This document shows, piece by piece, positions 54,719-62,262 of a DNA stretch of 64,000 nt; position 1 is the first letter of the stretch; every line of letters begins with the position of its first letter. The DNA lies in NCBI RefSeq assembly GCF_946892675.1, contig NZ_CAMPOV010000002.1, forward strand, positions 620,001-684,000, read 5' to 3'. Below the pieces are notes generated by a model, which saw only the letters and a program-made list of their open reading frames with translations, was not told where the DNA came from and made no database searches. This DNA is from Arthrobacter sp. Marseille-P9274. GTDB lineage: Bacteria; Actinomycetota; Actinomycetes; Actinomycetales; Micrococcaceae. The position numbers and the translations under genes were made by a program.

Positions 54719-55624
54719 TCACCCCGGCTTGCGCACCACGCGTTCGGTGATGTGTGCCTCCCAGCCGCCGGCTGACTGCGCGTAGAGCCGGTATTCGCCC
54801 GGTGCAGCACGGACGGTGACCTTCCCGGCAGCGGCCTTCATCGTGGAGATGATCGGCTCGGTGAAGTTTGGCACGGCCTTGGTTCCGGCCGGCAGCAGGT
54901 AGATGAACCCGGCGCCGTCCAGGGTGTAGCTGATGGTCAGCGCATCCCCGCTGACCAGGAACTTCTCGGACGGCCCCGCGCCGGTCCGGGCCGAGAGCGT
55001 CGCTACTTCCTGCCACTCCCAGTCGGGCTCCGCCGGCGGGAAGAGCGCGGTAAGTACAGATAGCGTGGTCCGGCCGGCACCGGCCGTCAGCTTTCCCGTA
55101 TAAGGGCCCGCAGCGGACACGGCTGCCACACCGGTCCCCAGGATCACGGCCAGCGACACCGCCACGGCCAGTACCCTGTGGCTGCGCCGGCCCTTCATCG
55201 GATGCCCTCTGCCGTCCACGGCATATCCGGCCGCCACCGCGAGCAGGTCCCCGGCCCACCAGAAGCCGGCACCGCCCACGGTGAGCAGTTTCAGCGCCCC
55301 GGTGACCGGGCGGCCGCGGTGGAACCGGTCCACGCCCAGGACACCCAGGAATAGGGACAGCGCCCAGTTGGTGCGGAAGTCCTTCAACTCGGGCAGGTCC
55401 ACCGGGAACGGCCCGTATTCCTCCGCCGTAGACCGGCGGGGACGGGCGGGCGCACCTGCCTCGGAGTAGGGCCCCGGCGCCGGTTCGGGCGCCGGACCTG
55501 ATGGGAGGCCGGAAGGCGCCAGCGGCGGCACGACGGAAAGCCCGCCGACGTCGAGGGATGGTGCTGGACGGTGCGGCTCCGACGCAATGCCGCCAGCGGC
55601 GCGGTCACCTTCGGAAGCATCCAT
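54719..55624 (-). CDS. TM2-domain membrane protein
   Basis: A roughly 301-residue protein. A Pro-rich N-terminus is followed by a TM2 domain (NWALSLFLGVLGVDRFHRGR, then a second helix), a third membrane helix near 165, and an extracytoplasmic beta-rich C-terminus of about 120 residues. The TM2 DRF-like motif after the first helix is present (GVDRFHRG). Function unknown. A GTG three codons upstream could also start it. Confidence 0.75.
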   Translation of the reverse strand: MDASEGDRAAGGIASEPHRPAPSLDVGGLSVVPPLAPSGLPSGPAPEPAPGPYSEAGAPARPRRSTAEEYGPFPVDLPELKDFRTNWALSLFLGVLGVDRFHRGRPVTGALKLLTVGGAGFWWAGDLLAVAAGYAVDGRGHPMKGRRSHRVLAVAVSLAVILGTGVAAVSAAGPYTGKLTAGAGRTTLSVLTALFPPAEPDWEWQEVATLSARTGAGPSEKFLVSGDALTISYTLDGAGFIYLLPAGTKAVPNFTEPIISTMKAAAGKVTVRAAPGEYRLYAQSAGGWEAHITERVVRKPG

Positions 55625-55744
55625 GATGGCCACGGCATCTAAATGTTCCGCGGACGGTACGTATTCGCCATGACCCCGTCGGCCATATGCTCAGATTACA
55701 TCCCCCGCCCCATAGCCGGGACGGGCCGAGCGGGAACGACGAGG

Positions 55745-55768
55745 CCTCGCATATCCGATGTTTGCCAC
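55745..55768 (-). pseudogene. First codons of a serine resolvase, truncated
   Basis: On the minus strand, GTG at 55768 is followed by codons for ANIGYAR, the N-terminus of resolvase/invertase serine recombinases up to the residue before the catalytic Ser. The frame then runs into unrelated DNA. The 80 bp upstream, 55769-55850, is AT-richer and could be its former res/promoter region. The catalytic part is missing. Confidence 0.5.
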
Positions 55769-56082
55769 AACCACATCAGGTCCCATCAAAGGTTCAAATT
55801 TCTGTTTCTGAGACTCGCATAAGTGCGGCACATTGGCACATCGCGCTCGAGTCGCGGGCTACAACCGGAAAAGTCCTGCTGTTCCCAACCGGCTCTGAAT
55901 GACGCGCTGATCCGCTAGGGCAAGTCAACCTGGTCGAGGTCGACTCTAGCGATCTTCACAGGTATATCTCCGTTCTTTCGGCGGTCATTGTGGGGCCTGG
56001 CACGTTGACGGACAGCGGGACAAGAACCAGCCTCCCGGTCTGCTTCCTGGCGAGGAAGTCCTGTGCCTTGGCAATGTCGGCA

Positions 56083-56377
56083 CCGGCACCGTCATGACTC
56101 CGAGCGCGACGCGACGCTGTTACCCTTGCTCGAGGTCGCGGCAGGAAAACGAACCGGATGGGCCGACTACCTTGAAGCGGTCTCCTTCGGCCTCGGCGCA
56201 CTCGGCTGGAGCACCCGCACCGGAGCCGAACTGGAACCGAAAACCGTCCAAGCACTCCTCATCGACGCCCGAGACATCCTGCTGAACCTCGGCATCTTCG
56301 ACAACCGCTTCGGGCTCAAAGCAAACACCGCCAAGATGCCAGGGCAAGCCTTCGCCCGCGCAGCACTTCGTTCATAA
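56083..56377 (+). pseudogene. C-terminal fragment of a pRiA4b ORF-3 / IS1096-passenger-like protein
   Basis: The fragment encodes HDSERDATLLPLLEVAAGKR and a LEAVSFGLGALGW segment, then QALLIDARDILLNLGIFD and a basic PGQAFARAALRS end, matching the C-terminal region of plasmid pRiA4b ORF-3-family proteins carried by some insertion sequences. The N-terminal two thirds are missing and the preceding DNA is not in a coherent frame. Confidence 0.5.
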
Positions 56378-56704
56378 CCACTCACAACCAGCAAAACACC
56401 CACCCCGCGGCGCCCCACGTTCTCCGAGGCTAAGCCGAGCCATTGAAGCAGTTGTATTCGCAGGTTCCCAATACGCCGGCTCACCAGCAAAACTCTGCGT
56501 GTCTCAGTGAATGAATCCATTCGACACAATTCCCTCCAATGGAGTCACCAAAGAACCCTCGGTGGCGGCGCCAATCTGGAGTCCCGATCGCACCTCCCGT
56601 TGACCTGACTCCCTCCATAGGCTTGAAATTGACGACCAAAGTAGCTCATCATTTCGCTTCATAGTGGAACGACCGACCGATCAGCAGGCAAAGCGAGGAA
56701 AACG

Positions 56705-57154
56705 GTGAAGCAGTGTCATACCTCCGACGACGGCGCCGCGACCTGCCAACGCAGTTTAGATCCCAGCGATTCCCCCGGGCGCCTTACGATCAACCAATTA
56801 CTACTTGAGAGCCGCACCGGGCTCGAGCGTGTTCACGCTTCGGATCTTGAGCGGGAGATGACGGCGGGCGCCCTTATTGTTGACACACGGCCGGTCGATC
56901 AGCGAGACCGCGACGGTGATCTTCCGGGAGCGGTCGTCATTGACCGAAACGTTCTCGAGTGGCGACTCGATCCTTCCAGCCCCCACCGGCTCCCGATCGC
57001 CGACGACCCCGCGCGGCGGATCGTGGTCGTCTGCAATGAGGGCTACAGCTCCAGCCTCGCCGCACACACCCTGCAACGGCTGGGGCTGACCCGTGCGACC
57101 GACCTTATCGGCGGTTTCCAAGCCTGGGCAGCACTGCGCAAGCAGTCCGACTAA
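56705..57154 (+). CDS. Single-domain rhodanese-like protein
   Basis: A 149-residue protein with a rhodanese domain from about residue 40: ALIVDTRPVDQRDRDGDLPGAVVIDRNVLEWR, and active-site loop VVCNEGYSSSLAA with the catalytic Cys. It ends DLIGGFQAW, typical of the family. The GTG start has GAGG upstream. It is intact although the flanks are mobile-element scars. A sulfurtransferase or phosphatase-like role is inferred. Confidence 0.8.
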   Translation: MKQCHTSDDGAATCQRSLDPSDSPGRLTINQLLLESRTGLERVHASDLEREMTAGALIVDTRPVDQRDRDGDLPGAVVIDRNVLEWRLDPSSPHRLPIADDPARRIVVVCNEGYSSSLAAHTLQRLGLTRATDLIGGFQAWAALRKQSD

Positions 57155-57506
57155 ATAAGGTGCCTGCCCGGGCAATTTTCCTCACACCTGCGCCCTGCGC
57201 TTTCAACAGCGCTATCTCCTCACGTTCTTCGAACGACAGGTACCGGCCTTTGAGCGCTGTGAGCATGAACGTCGGCATGCCGCCACGATCCCGGAACCAG
57301 CGCGTTCCAGCCGCTTGCGTCACGCCAACCGAAATCGCCGCCGCGTCACTCGTGCACCCCGTCGTGATCGCACGCCAGAACGCCCGCTCAGTGTCGCGCC
57401 GTATGACGGCTTCCACGGCGATTCCATCGGGGACCTGCCCGTCAACGCCTTCATCCAGCCCGCCGGCCTGCCCATCACTACCTCCAGAATCGAGGCGTTG
57501 CGACAA
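57105..57506 (-). pseudogene. IS30-family transposase, N-terminal fragment
   Basis: The frame encodes the N-terminal helix-turn-helix region of actinobacterial IS30-like transposases: ERAFWRAITTGCTSDAAAISVGVTQ, then GTRWFRDRGGMP and GRYLSFEEREEIALLKAQG and GVRKIAR. It then stops; the DDE catalytic core is absent. It overlaps the 3' end of the rhodanese gene. This is a decayed insertion. Confidence 0.75.
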
Positions 57507-57626
57507 CCGGTTGAATTCGTCCTCTGAACCGCGGTCTGCGTGGTGGTGTTGGACATAGCGGTGCTGCTCCGGCCGCTAAACGGCCGAGTGAGCGCGGCGG
57601 TCCCCACGCCCCCTCAGCCGCGCGCG

Positions 57627-59168
57627 CTATGGCGCCCCGTGGGGTTTAGCCGTGGGGACGTCTTCCGGGCCCTCTACCGGGACCTCCTCGGTGACGGCGC
57701 CGGCCACGCGGCGGTCCCATGCAGTTATGACCGCCGGATCCGTTCGCCGGCTCAGCAGCGAGACCGCGAAGTAGGCCACCAGGGCGGCAATCAGGCCGTA
57801 ATAGATCGGCTCGTTGGCGTAGACACCGTCGTACTGGTTCTCGGCATTGACCTCCAGCACGATCATCGTCGCCAGCGTGACCACGGTGCCGACGGCCATC
57901 GCGGCCGCGGCGCCGAGGCCGGTGCCGCGCTTCCAGAGCAGACCGCCGAGGATCGGAATCAGCAGCCCGCCGACCAGGATGTCGTAGGAAATGGTCAGCG
58001 CCGCGACCACGTCTTGGACCACGATGGCCAAGGCGATCACCAGCACGCCCAGGCCCAGCACATACCAGCGGCTGCCCTGGACATCGTGCTCCGGGTTTTC
58101 CCCGTGTTCGTGGTGGATTGGCTTGCCGAACCAGGAACGGACGAACGGTACCACGTCGGCCTTGGCCACGGTGGCCGCAGCAATCAGAGCCCCGGAGGCG
58201 GTGGACATCATCGCGGCGACCGCGGCGGCCAGCACGAGGCCGCCGATGCCGATCGGCAGGATGTTGATGGCCACATCGGCGTACACATCGTCCGTGACCT
58301 CAATGTTGGGCAGTACCACCGAGGCGGCCATGCCGATCAGCGCCCCGGCCACGCCGTAGAGGATGCAGTAAACGCCGGCCGTGGTCCCGCCCCAGCGGGC
58401 TACCTGCGGGGTCCGGGCGGTGAACACCCGCTGCCAGATGTCCTGGCCGATCAGCAGGCCGAGGGTGTAGACCACGAAGTAAGTGATGATGGTCTGAACA
58501 CCGATTCCGGTGATGTCGAAGAAGGATTCGTCAACGCGATGGCGGATCCCCTCCAGCCCGCCCGCCCGGGCGAAGGAGAATGGCAGCATCAGCAGGAATA
58601 CGCCGATGGTCTTGATCACGAACTGGGCCATGTCCGCTAGCGTGATCGACCACATGCCGCCGATCGTGGAATAGATCAGCACGATCGCACCGCCGACGAC
58701 GATAGCCAGCCAGCGTTCCCACCCGAAGAGCACTACCAGAATGGTGGCGTACGCGCCGGTCGAGGTGGCGCAGAGCATCAGGGTGTAGGCCAGCATTACT
58801 ATGCCGGAGACCTTGGTGGCACTAACGCCATAGCGCAGGGTGAGCATCTGGGCCACTGTGTAGATCTTCAGCCGCTGTAGCGTCGGGGCGAAGAACAGGC
58901 TCAGCACCAGTACCCCGGTGCCGATCGCAACCACCAGCCACATACCCGAGATGCCGAACTTGTAGCCAAGCCCCACGCCTCCGACCGTGGACGCCCCGCC
59001 GAGGACGACGGCGGCCATGGTGCCGGTGTACAGCACGCCGCCGAGGCGGCGCCCTGCAACCAGATAATCGCTGTTGTTCTTGGTGCGGGACTTACCCCAC
59101 CAGCCGAAAAGCAGCATCGAGACGAGGTATGCGACAACGATTCCGCCATTGACAAGTTGTCCGTCCAT
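57627..59168 (-). CDS. Sodium:solute symporter
   Basis: A 513-residue SSS-family transporter with 13 helices. It has the family GWWGKSRTKNNSDYLVAGRR and LGGASTVGGVGLGYKFG blocks, and AAVAAMMSTASGALIAAATVAKADV in the sodium-binding region. The substrate is unknown; the downstream genes (semialdehyde dehydrogenase, amidase) hint at an amide or polyamine-derived compound. GGGAG precedes the ATG. A TTGACG-N18-TAGCCT promoter with a palindrome at the start point is visible upstream. Confidence 0.92.
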   Translation of the reverse strand: MDGQLVNGGIVVAYLVSMLLFGWWGKSRTKNNSDYLVAGRRLGGVLYTGTMAAVVLGGASTVGGVGLGYKFGISGMWLVVAIGTGVLVLSLFFAPTLQRLKIYTVAQMLTLRYGVSATKVSGIVMLAYTLMLCATSTGAYATILVVLFGWERWLAIVVGGAIVLIYSTIGGMWSITLADMAQFVIKTIGVFLLMLPFSFARAGGLEGIRHRVDESFFDITGIGVQTIITYFVVYTLGLLIGQDIWQRVFTARTPQVARWGGTTAGVYCILYGVAGALIGMAASVVLPNIEVTDDVYADVAINILPIGIGGLVLAAAVAAMMSTASGALIAAATVAKADVVPFVRSWFGKPIHHEHGENPEHDVQGSRWYVLGLGVLVIALAIVVQDVVAALTISYDILVGGLLIPILGGLLWKRGTGLGAAAAMAVGTVVTLATMIVLEVNAENQYDGVYANEPIYYGLIAALVAYFAVSLLSRRTDPAVITAWDRRVAGAVTEEVPVEGPEDVPTAKPHGAP

Positions 59169-59220
59169 GGATGCTCCCGCTAGTCAGATATTGAAGGACT
59201 TGGGTGGATTGCCCTGGGGG

Positions 59221-59232
59221 CAACAATTGTTG
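59221..59232. promoter_or_regulatory. Palindrome CAACAATTGTTG at the symporter start point
   Basis: A perfect 12-bp palindrome located where the transcript should start: the -35 box (59263-59268, complement TTGACG) and -10 box (59239-59244, complement TAGCCT) are 18 bp apart. A bound repressor would block initiation of the symporter transcript. Confidence 0.55.
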
Positions 59233-59332
59233 AGTATTAGGCTATTCATGTGACGCGGCCCACGTCAACCTCCTTATGCGACGGGCATCAACGCCGCCGG
59301 CGGAGGGAAACAGCGAGGAGCGGAGATCTGCT

Positions 59333-59655
59333 GTGAAAGCACTGCCCTTGGAGCCGACCAACTCCCCCTTGACCATCGGCTGCCGCATCCGGGCCGCCGG
59401 GCAGGCTCAGCGAATGACTATCGAACAGGTTGCCGAGTCCACCGGGCTGACCAGAGGATTCCTGAGTCGGGTCGAACGGAAACTCACCTCACATTCGATC
59501 GCCTCGCCAATGACGCTTTACCAGGTCCGGTGAATTCTCATCGGCGACCTGTTCGCGGATCCGGCAACTTACTTGAACGTCAGTGCGAAGGTCCGGATCA
59601 ATCTCGAGGCTGACGGCAAGCGAGAACAGCTGCTGACGCCGCCGCGGTCGTGAAG
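59333..59655 (+). pseudogene. XRE-family regulator with cupin-type tail, broken
   Basis: The N-terminal helix-turn-helix is intact (IGCRIRAAGQAQRMTIEQVAES and TGLTRGFLSRVERKLTS). A TGA at 59531 interrupts the frame, but the reading continues as ILIGDLFADPATYLNV and [14 protein letters not shown], the linker found in XRE-cupin regulators. The cupin domain is absent because the DNA then joins a pdxS tail. It is divergent from the symporter and was probably its regulator. Confidence 0.7.
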
Positions 59656-59781
59656 GCCACCGCCTTCTACGACGATCCGGATATGATCGCCAAGGTTTCC
59701 CGCGGCCTCGGCGAAGCGATGGTCGGCATCAACGTGGACGAGATCCCGCAGCCGCACCGCCTCGCCGGGTGCGGCTGGTAA
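59637..59781 (+). pseudogene. C-terminal remnant of pdxS (pyridoxal 5'-phosphate synthase)
   Basis: The codons read [20 protein letters not shown], then after a one-base insertion at about 59700, [20 protein letters not shown] and LAGCGW, then TAA. This is the C-terminal end of PdxS. The remaining 240 residues are missing. It directly follows the broken XRE gene. Confidence 0.75.
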
Positions 59782-59843
59782 TACGTCCAGACAATAACGG
59801 TAATCCCCCACGCCACCATTGACATCCTGGGTGATTGCCGTTG

Positions 59844-60038
59844 TTAAATCGGAAGCAGCTCGACCGAGTAGCCTTCCGCTTTTTCGAAAAGCTGACGAGG
59901 GTTGCCGCCGTGGTGTTCCATCCATAAGACATCCGCTGCGGGTGTCACTTCTTCAACTCGACCAGCCCGCACGGGAGTGCCGTCCTTTCGGATAAGGACC
60001 TGTCGCCCCTGCAGGTCCTTCCAACATTCAATGGTCAT
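59844..60038 (-). CDS. 64-residue hypothetical protein
   Basis: ATG at 60038 with GGAAGGAACCGAA upstream opens a 64-codon frame. The product is compact and hydrophilic with alternating hydrophobic residues (QVLIRKDGTPVRAGRVEEVTPAADVLWMEH), suggesting a small beta-barrel. No family recognised. It stands alone, opposite the aldehyde dehydrogenase promoter. Confidence 0.6.
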   Translation of the reverse strand: MTIECWKDLQGRQVLIRKDGTPVRAGRVEEVTPAADVLWMEHHGGNPRQLFEKAEGYSVELLPI

Positions 60039-60172
60039 TTCGGTTCCTTCCTGTGAAGCGCCCGCCTTTACGCCAGCGCCCGTCGTCCCTCTGTCTAGAC
60101 GGGCGAGCGGCTGGATTGATGGCTGGTGCTTTGCATGTCTGTGACAGCTCGGTACAGTAGAAGCATCATATA

Positions 60173-60185
60173 TGAACGTCGTTCA
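60173..60185. promoter_or_regulatory. Palindrome TGAACG-T-CGTTCA upstream of the semialdehyde dehydrogenase
   Basis: A perfect 6+1+6 inverted repeat about 135 nt before the GTG start, overlapping a CATATATG-type -10-like sequence. It is a likely operator. It is not related to the palindrome before the symporter. Confidence 0.55.
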
Positions 60186-60320
60186 CTTTATGGAGTCCGT
60201 CACAGGATGCTGCGGAAGGCCATTCCAGCATCATCCGCACTATTGAGTTGTAGGTTCTTGGAGCGGTCGAGAGACGGCTTCCAGCGCCCACGCGCTAATT
60301 TTCAACAGGAGACACTGCCA

Positions 60321-61715
60321 GTGACTGCCACGTCGACCACCCAGCCCGGCTACCGCGTGCTTAATCCGGCCACCGGCGAGGTGGTGGAGGAATTCCCGAC
60401 CGCCACCGATGCCGAGATCCAGGACGCCCTGGCCAGATCCCAGGAGGCCTTCCAGTCCTGGAAGGACGTGCCGATCGCCGACCGCGCCAAGATCGTGGCC
60501 AAGGTCGCCGATCTGTTCACCGAACGGGCCGATGAGCTCGCCGCGATCATCACCGAGGAAATGGGCAAGCCGCTCTCCCAGTCCAAGGGCGAGGCCGAGT
60601 TCTGCACCGACATCTTCAACTACTTCGCGACCGAGGGCCCCGGCCTGGCCGCGGACCAGGAAATCAAGGCCATCGGCGGCGGGCGCGCCCTCATCCAGCG
60701 GCTGCCGGTCGGCCCGCTGCTGGGCATCATGCCCTGGAACTACCCGTACTACCAGGTGGCCCGGTTCGCCGCACCCAACCTCGTGCTGGGCAACACCATC
60801 ATCCTCAAGCACGCCGAGACCTGCCCGCGCTCGGCGCTGGCCATCCAGCAGATCATGGACGACGCCGGCGTCCCGGCCGGCGCATACATCAACGTCTTCG
60901 CCAGCCACGAGCAGATCGCGGACATCATCGCCGACCCGCGCGTCCAGGGCGTCTCGCTGACCGGCTCCGAGCGGGCCGGCGCCATCATCGGCGAACTGGC
61001 CGGCAAGAACCTCAAGAAGGCCGTGCTGGAACTCGGCGGCTCCGACCCCTACGTAGTGCTCGACGCCGATGACGTCGCGGCCGCGGCGGCCGATGCCTGG
61101 GAGTTCCGGATGGAGAACACCGGCCAGGCCTGCAACTCCAACAAGCGCATGATCGTCATGGAAGACATCTACGAGGACTTCGTCGCCGAACTGACCAAGC
61201 AGGCCAAGGACCTCAAGCCCGGCAACCCGGCCGAGGAAGCCCAGGGCACCTTCGCCCCGCTGTCCTCCCGCGCCGCGGCGGAGGCCCTCGCCGAACAGCT
61301 CAAGGACGCGGTCAACAAGGGCGCCACCCTGCATGCCGGCGGCCAACTGCAGGACGGGCCGGCAGCCTACATCGCCCCCGCCGTCCTCACCGGCGTCACC
61401 CCCGAGATGCGCGCCTACACCGAAGAGCTCTTCGGCCCGGTCGCCGTGGTCTACAAAGTCTCCTCCGACGAGGAAGCGCTCAAACTGGCCAACGACACCC
61501 AGTACGGCCTCGGCGGCGCGGTCTTCAGCACCGACGAGGAACGCGCCCGCAGGATCGCCCAGCAGCTCGAGGTCGGCATGGCCAACGTCAACGGCGTCGG
61601 CGAAGGCGCGGACATCCCCTTCGGCGGCGTCAAACGCTCCGGCTTCGGCCGCGAACTCGGCCCGCTCGGCATGGACGAATTCGTCAACAAGCGCCTCTTC
61701 TACATCGGCGACTAG
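60321..61715 (+). CDS. NAD(P)-dependent succinate-semialdehyde dehydrogenase-type ALDH
   Basis: A 464-residue aldehyde dehydrogenase with the MPWNYPYYQVARF nucleotide/substrate region, VLELGGSDPYVVLDADD with the general-base Glu, and NTGQACNSNKRMIV with the catalytic Cys. The short N-terminus places it in the SSADH group (GabD-like). The GTG start follows AGGAG. The gene follows the symporter on the opposite strand and could complete breakdown of an imported amine or amide. Confidence 0.9.
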   Translation: MTATSTTQPGYRVLNPATGEVVEEFPTATDAEIQDALARSQEAFQSWKDVPIADRAKIVAKVADLFTERADELAAIITEEMGKPLSQSKGEAEFCTDIFNYFATEGPGLAADQEIKAIGGGRALIQRLPVGPLLGIMPWNYPYYQVARFAAPNLVLGNTIILKHAETCPRSALAIQQIMDDAGVPAGAYINVFASHEQIADIIADPRVQGVSLTGSERAGAIIGELAGKNLKKAVLELGGSDPYVVLDADDVAAAAADAWEFRMENTGQACNSNKRMIVMEDIYEDFVAELTKQAKDLKPGNPAEEAQGTFAPLSSRAAAEALAEQLKDAVNKGATLHAGGQLQDGPAAYIAPAVLTGVTPEMRAYTEELFGPVAVVYKVSSDEEALKLANDTQYGLGGAVFSTDEERARRIAQQLEVGMANVNGVGEGADIPFGGVKRSGFGRELGPLGMDEFVNKRLFYIGD

Positions 61716-61759
61716 TTAAAGCAGCATCACCAGGAGATGTTCGACTGGAAGCCGCTGCA

Positions 61760-61800
61760 GGCAGGCACGTCCCGGGGGTATCATCCCGGACGTGCCTGCC
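61760..61800 (+). terminator. 13-bp hairpin after the aldehyde dehydrogenase
   Basis: GGCAGGCACGTCC at 61760-61772 pairs with GGACGTGCCTGCC at 61788-61800 with one CGGG/CCCG bulged step between. It lies 45 nt after the stop and before the small peptide gene. Confidence 0.6.
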
Positions 61801-61859
61801 CGGGCCGGCAAGAAGTTGGACTTCTTCCCCTCTGCCCATGCCTGGGAGCAAGGAATCAA

Positions 61860-62009
61860 ATGTCCATGAAACCAGTTGCCGGTACAGCCGTGTCGCCGCC
61901 GCGGCATGACGCACTAATCTCCGGAGTTGAACCGTTTCCCGTTAACCCGGCAGGGGCCGCCGGCTGTCCCACCGACTGCTTCTACTGCTGCAGCCCGGAA
62001 ACAGACTGA
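61860..62009 (+). CDS. 49-residue peptide with a C-terminal CxxxCxxCC motif
   Basis: ATG at 61860 with AAGGA five nucleotides upstream opens a 49-codon frame. The first 33 residues are a neutral, Pro/Val/Ala-rich leader-like stretch; the last 15 contain four Cys as GCPTDCFYCCSPETD. This layout is that of a metal-binding peptide or a peptide precursor modified at its C-terminus. The core CPTDCFYC also matches the spacing of a radical-SAM cluster motif, but the protein is too short and the motif is at the wrong end for an enzyme. No modification enzyme is adjacent. Confidence 0.5.
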   Translation: MSMKPVAGTAVSPPRHDALISGVEPFPVNPAGAAGCPTDCFYCCSPETD

Positions 62010-62262
62010 CGCTACGACGTCCTCATTCACAGCTGTTGTGATTTCCTGTCCGAGAGCAGCGAGCAGGTCCGCAACGGCACCTCCCGTGCCCCCGCCGGTC
62101 TCGGCCCGCAGCCTTCGCGGGTCGGCTGGAGCTGTGGCTGGCCGAATGGCTGGACGAGAATCCAGGATCCGTCTGCCAACGCCCCGGGCAGCTTGTCCCG
62201 GGGCGCCGGGGCAATGACACATGGCTTGCCTGCTTGCGTCAGAGCCCGTGCAGGGTCCCGGC
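62010..62262. other. Gene-free stretch before the amidase end
   Basis: No frame here is convincing in length or composition. A minus-strand run encoding ADLLAALGQEITTAVNEDV and a plus-strand run RLELWLAEWLDENPGS look protein-like for 15-20 residues but have no starts or context, so they may be remnants. It contains the amidase hairpin at 62180. Confidence 0.3.
62180..62205 (-). terminator. 9-bp hairpin after the amidase
   Basis: CGCCCCGGG pairs with CCCGGGGCG across an 8-nt loop, 58 nt past the amidase stop on its strand. GC-only stem, no U-run. Confidence 0.5.

Larger units (their letters stand above)
55640..56704. other. Scar region of mobile-element remnants
   Basis: No intact gene is present. 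Contents from left to right are the resolvase start (55745-55768), about 230 bp with no recognised features, an ORF-3/IS1096-passenger-like C-terminal fragment (56083-56377), and 320 bp with stop codons in every frame. Codon bias is lost and AT content is higher than in the flanks. Confidence 0.55.

Noticed and set aside
57105-57506. Complete IS30 element
   Set aside because: Only the N-terminal helix-turn-helix part of the transposase remains; no DDE core or terminal repeats.
61737-62009. Longer 90-codon frame in the place of the 49-codon peptide
   Set aside because: It starts inside the terminator hairpin and lacks a ribosome site; the ATG at 61860 has AAGGA.
61860-62009. Radical-SAM enzyme fragment
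   Set aside because: The CxxxCxxC spacing fits, but the motif is at the C-terminal end of a 49-residue peptide with no following SAM-binding residues.
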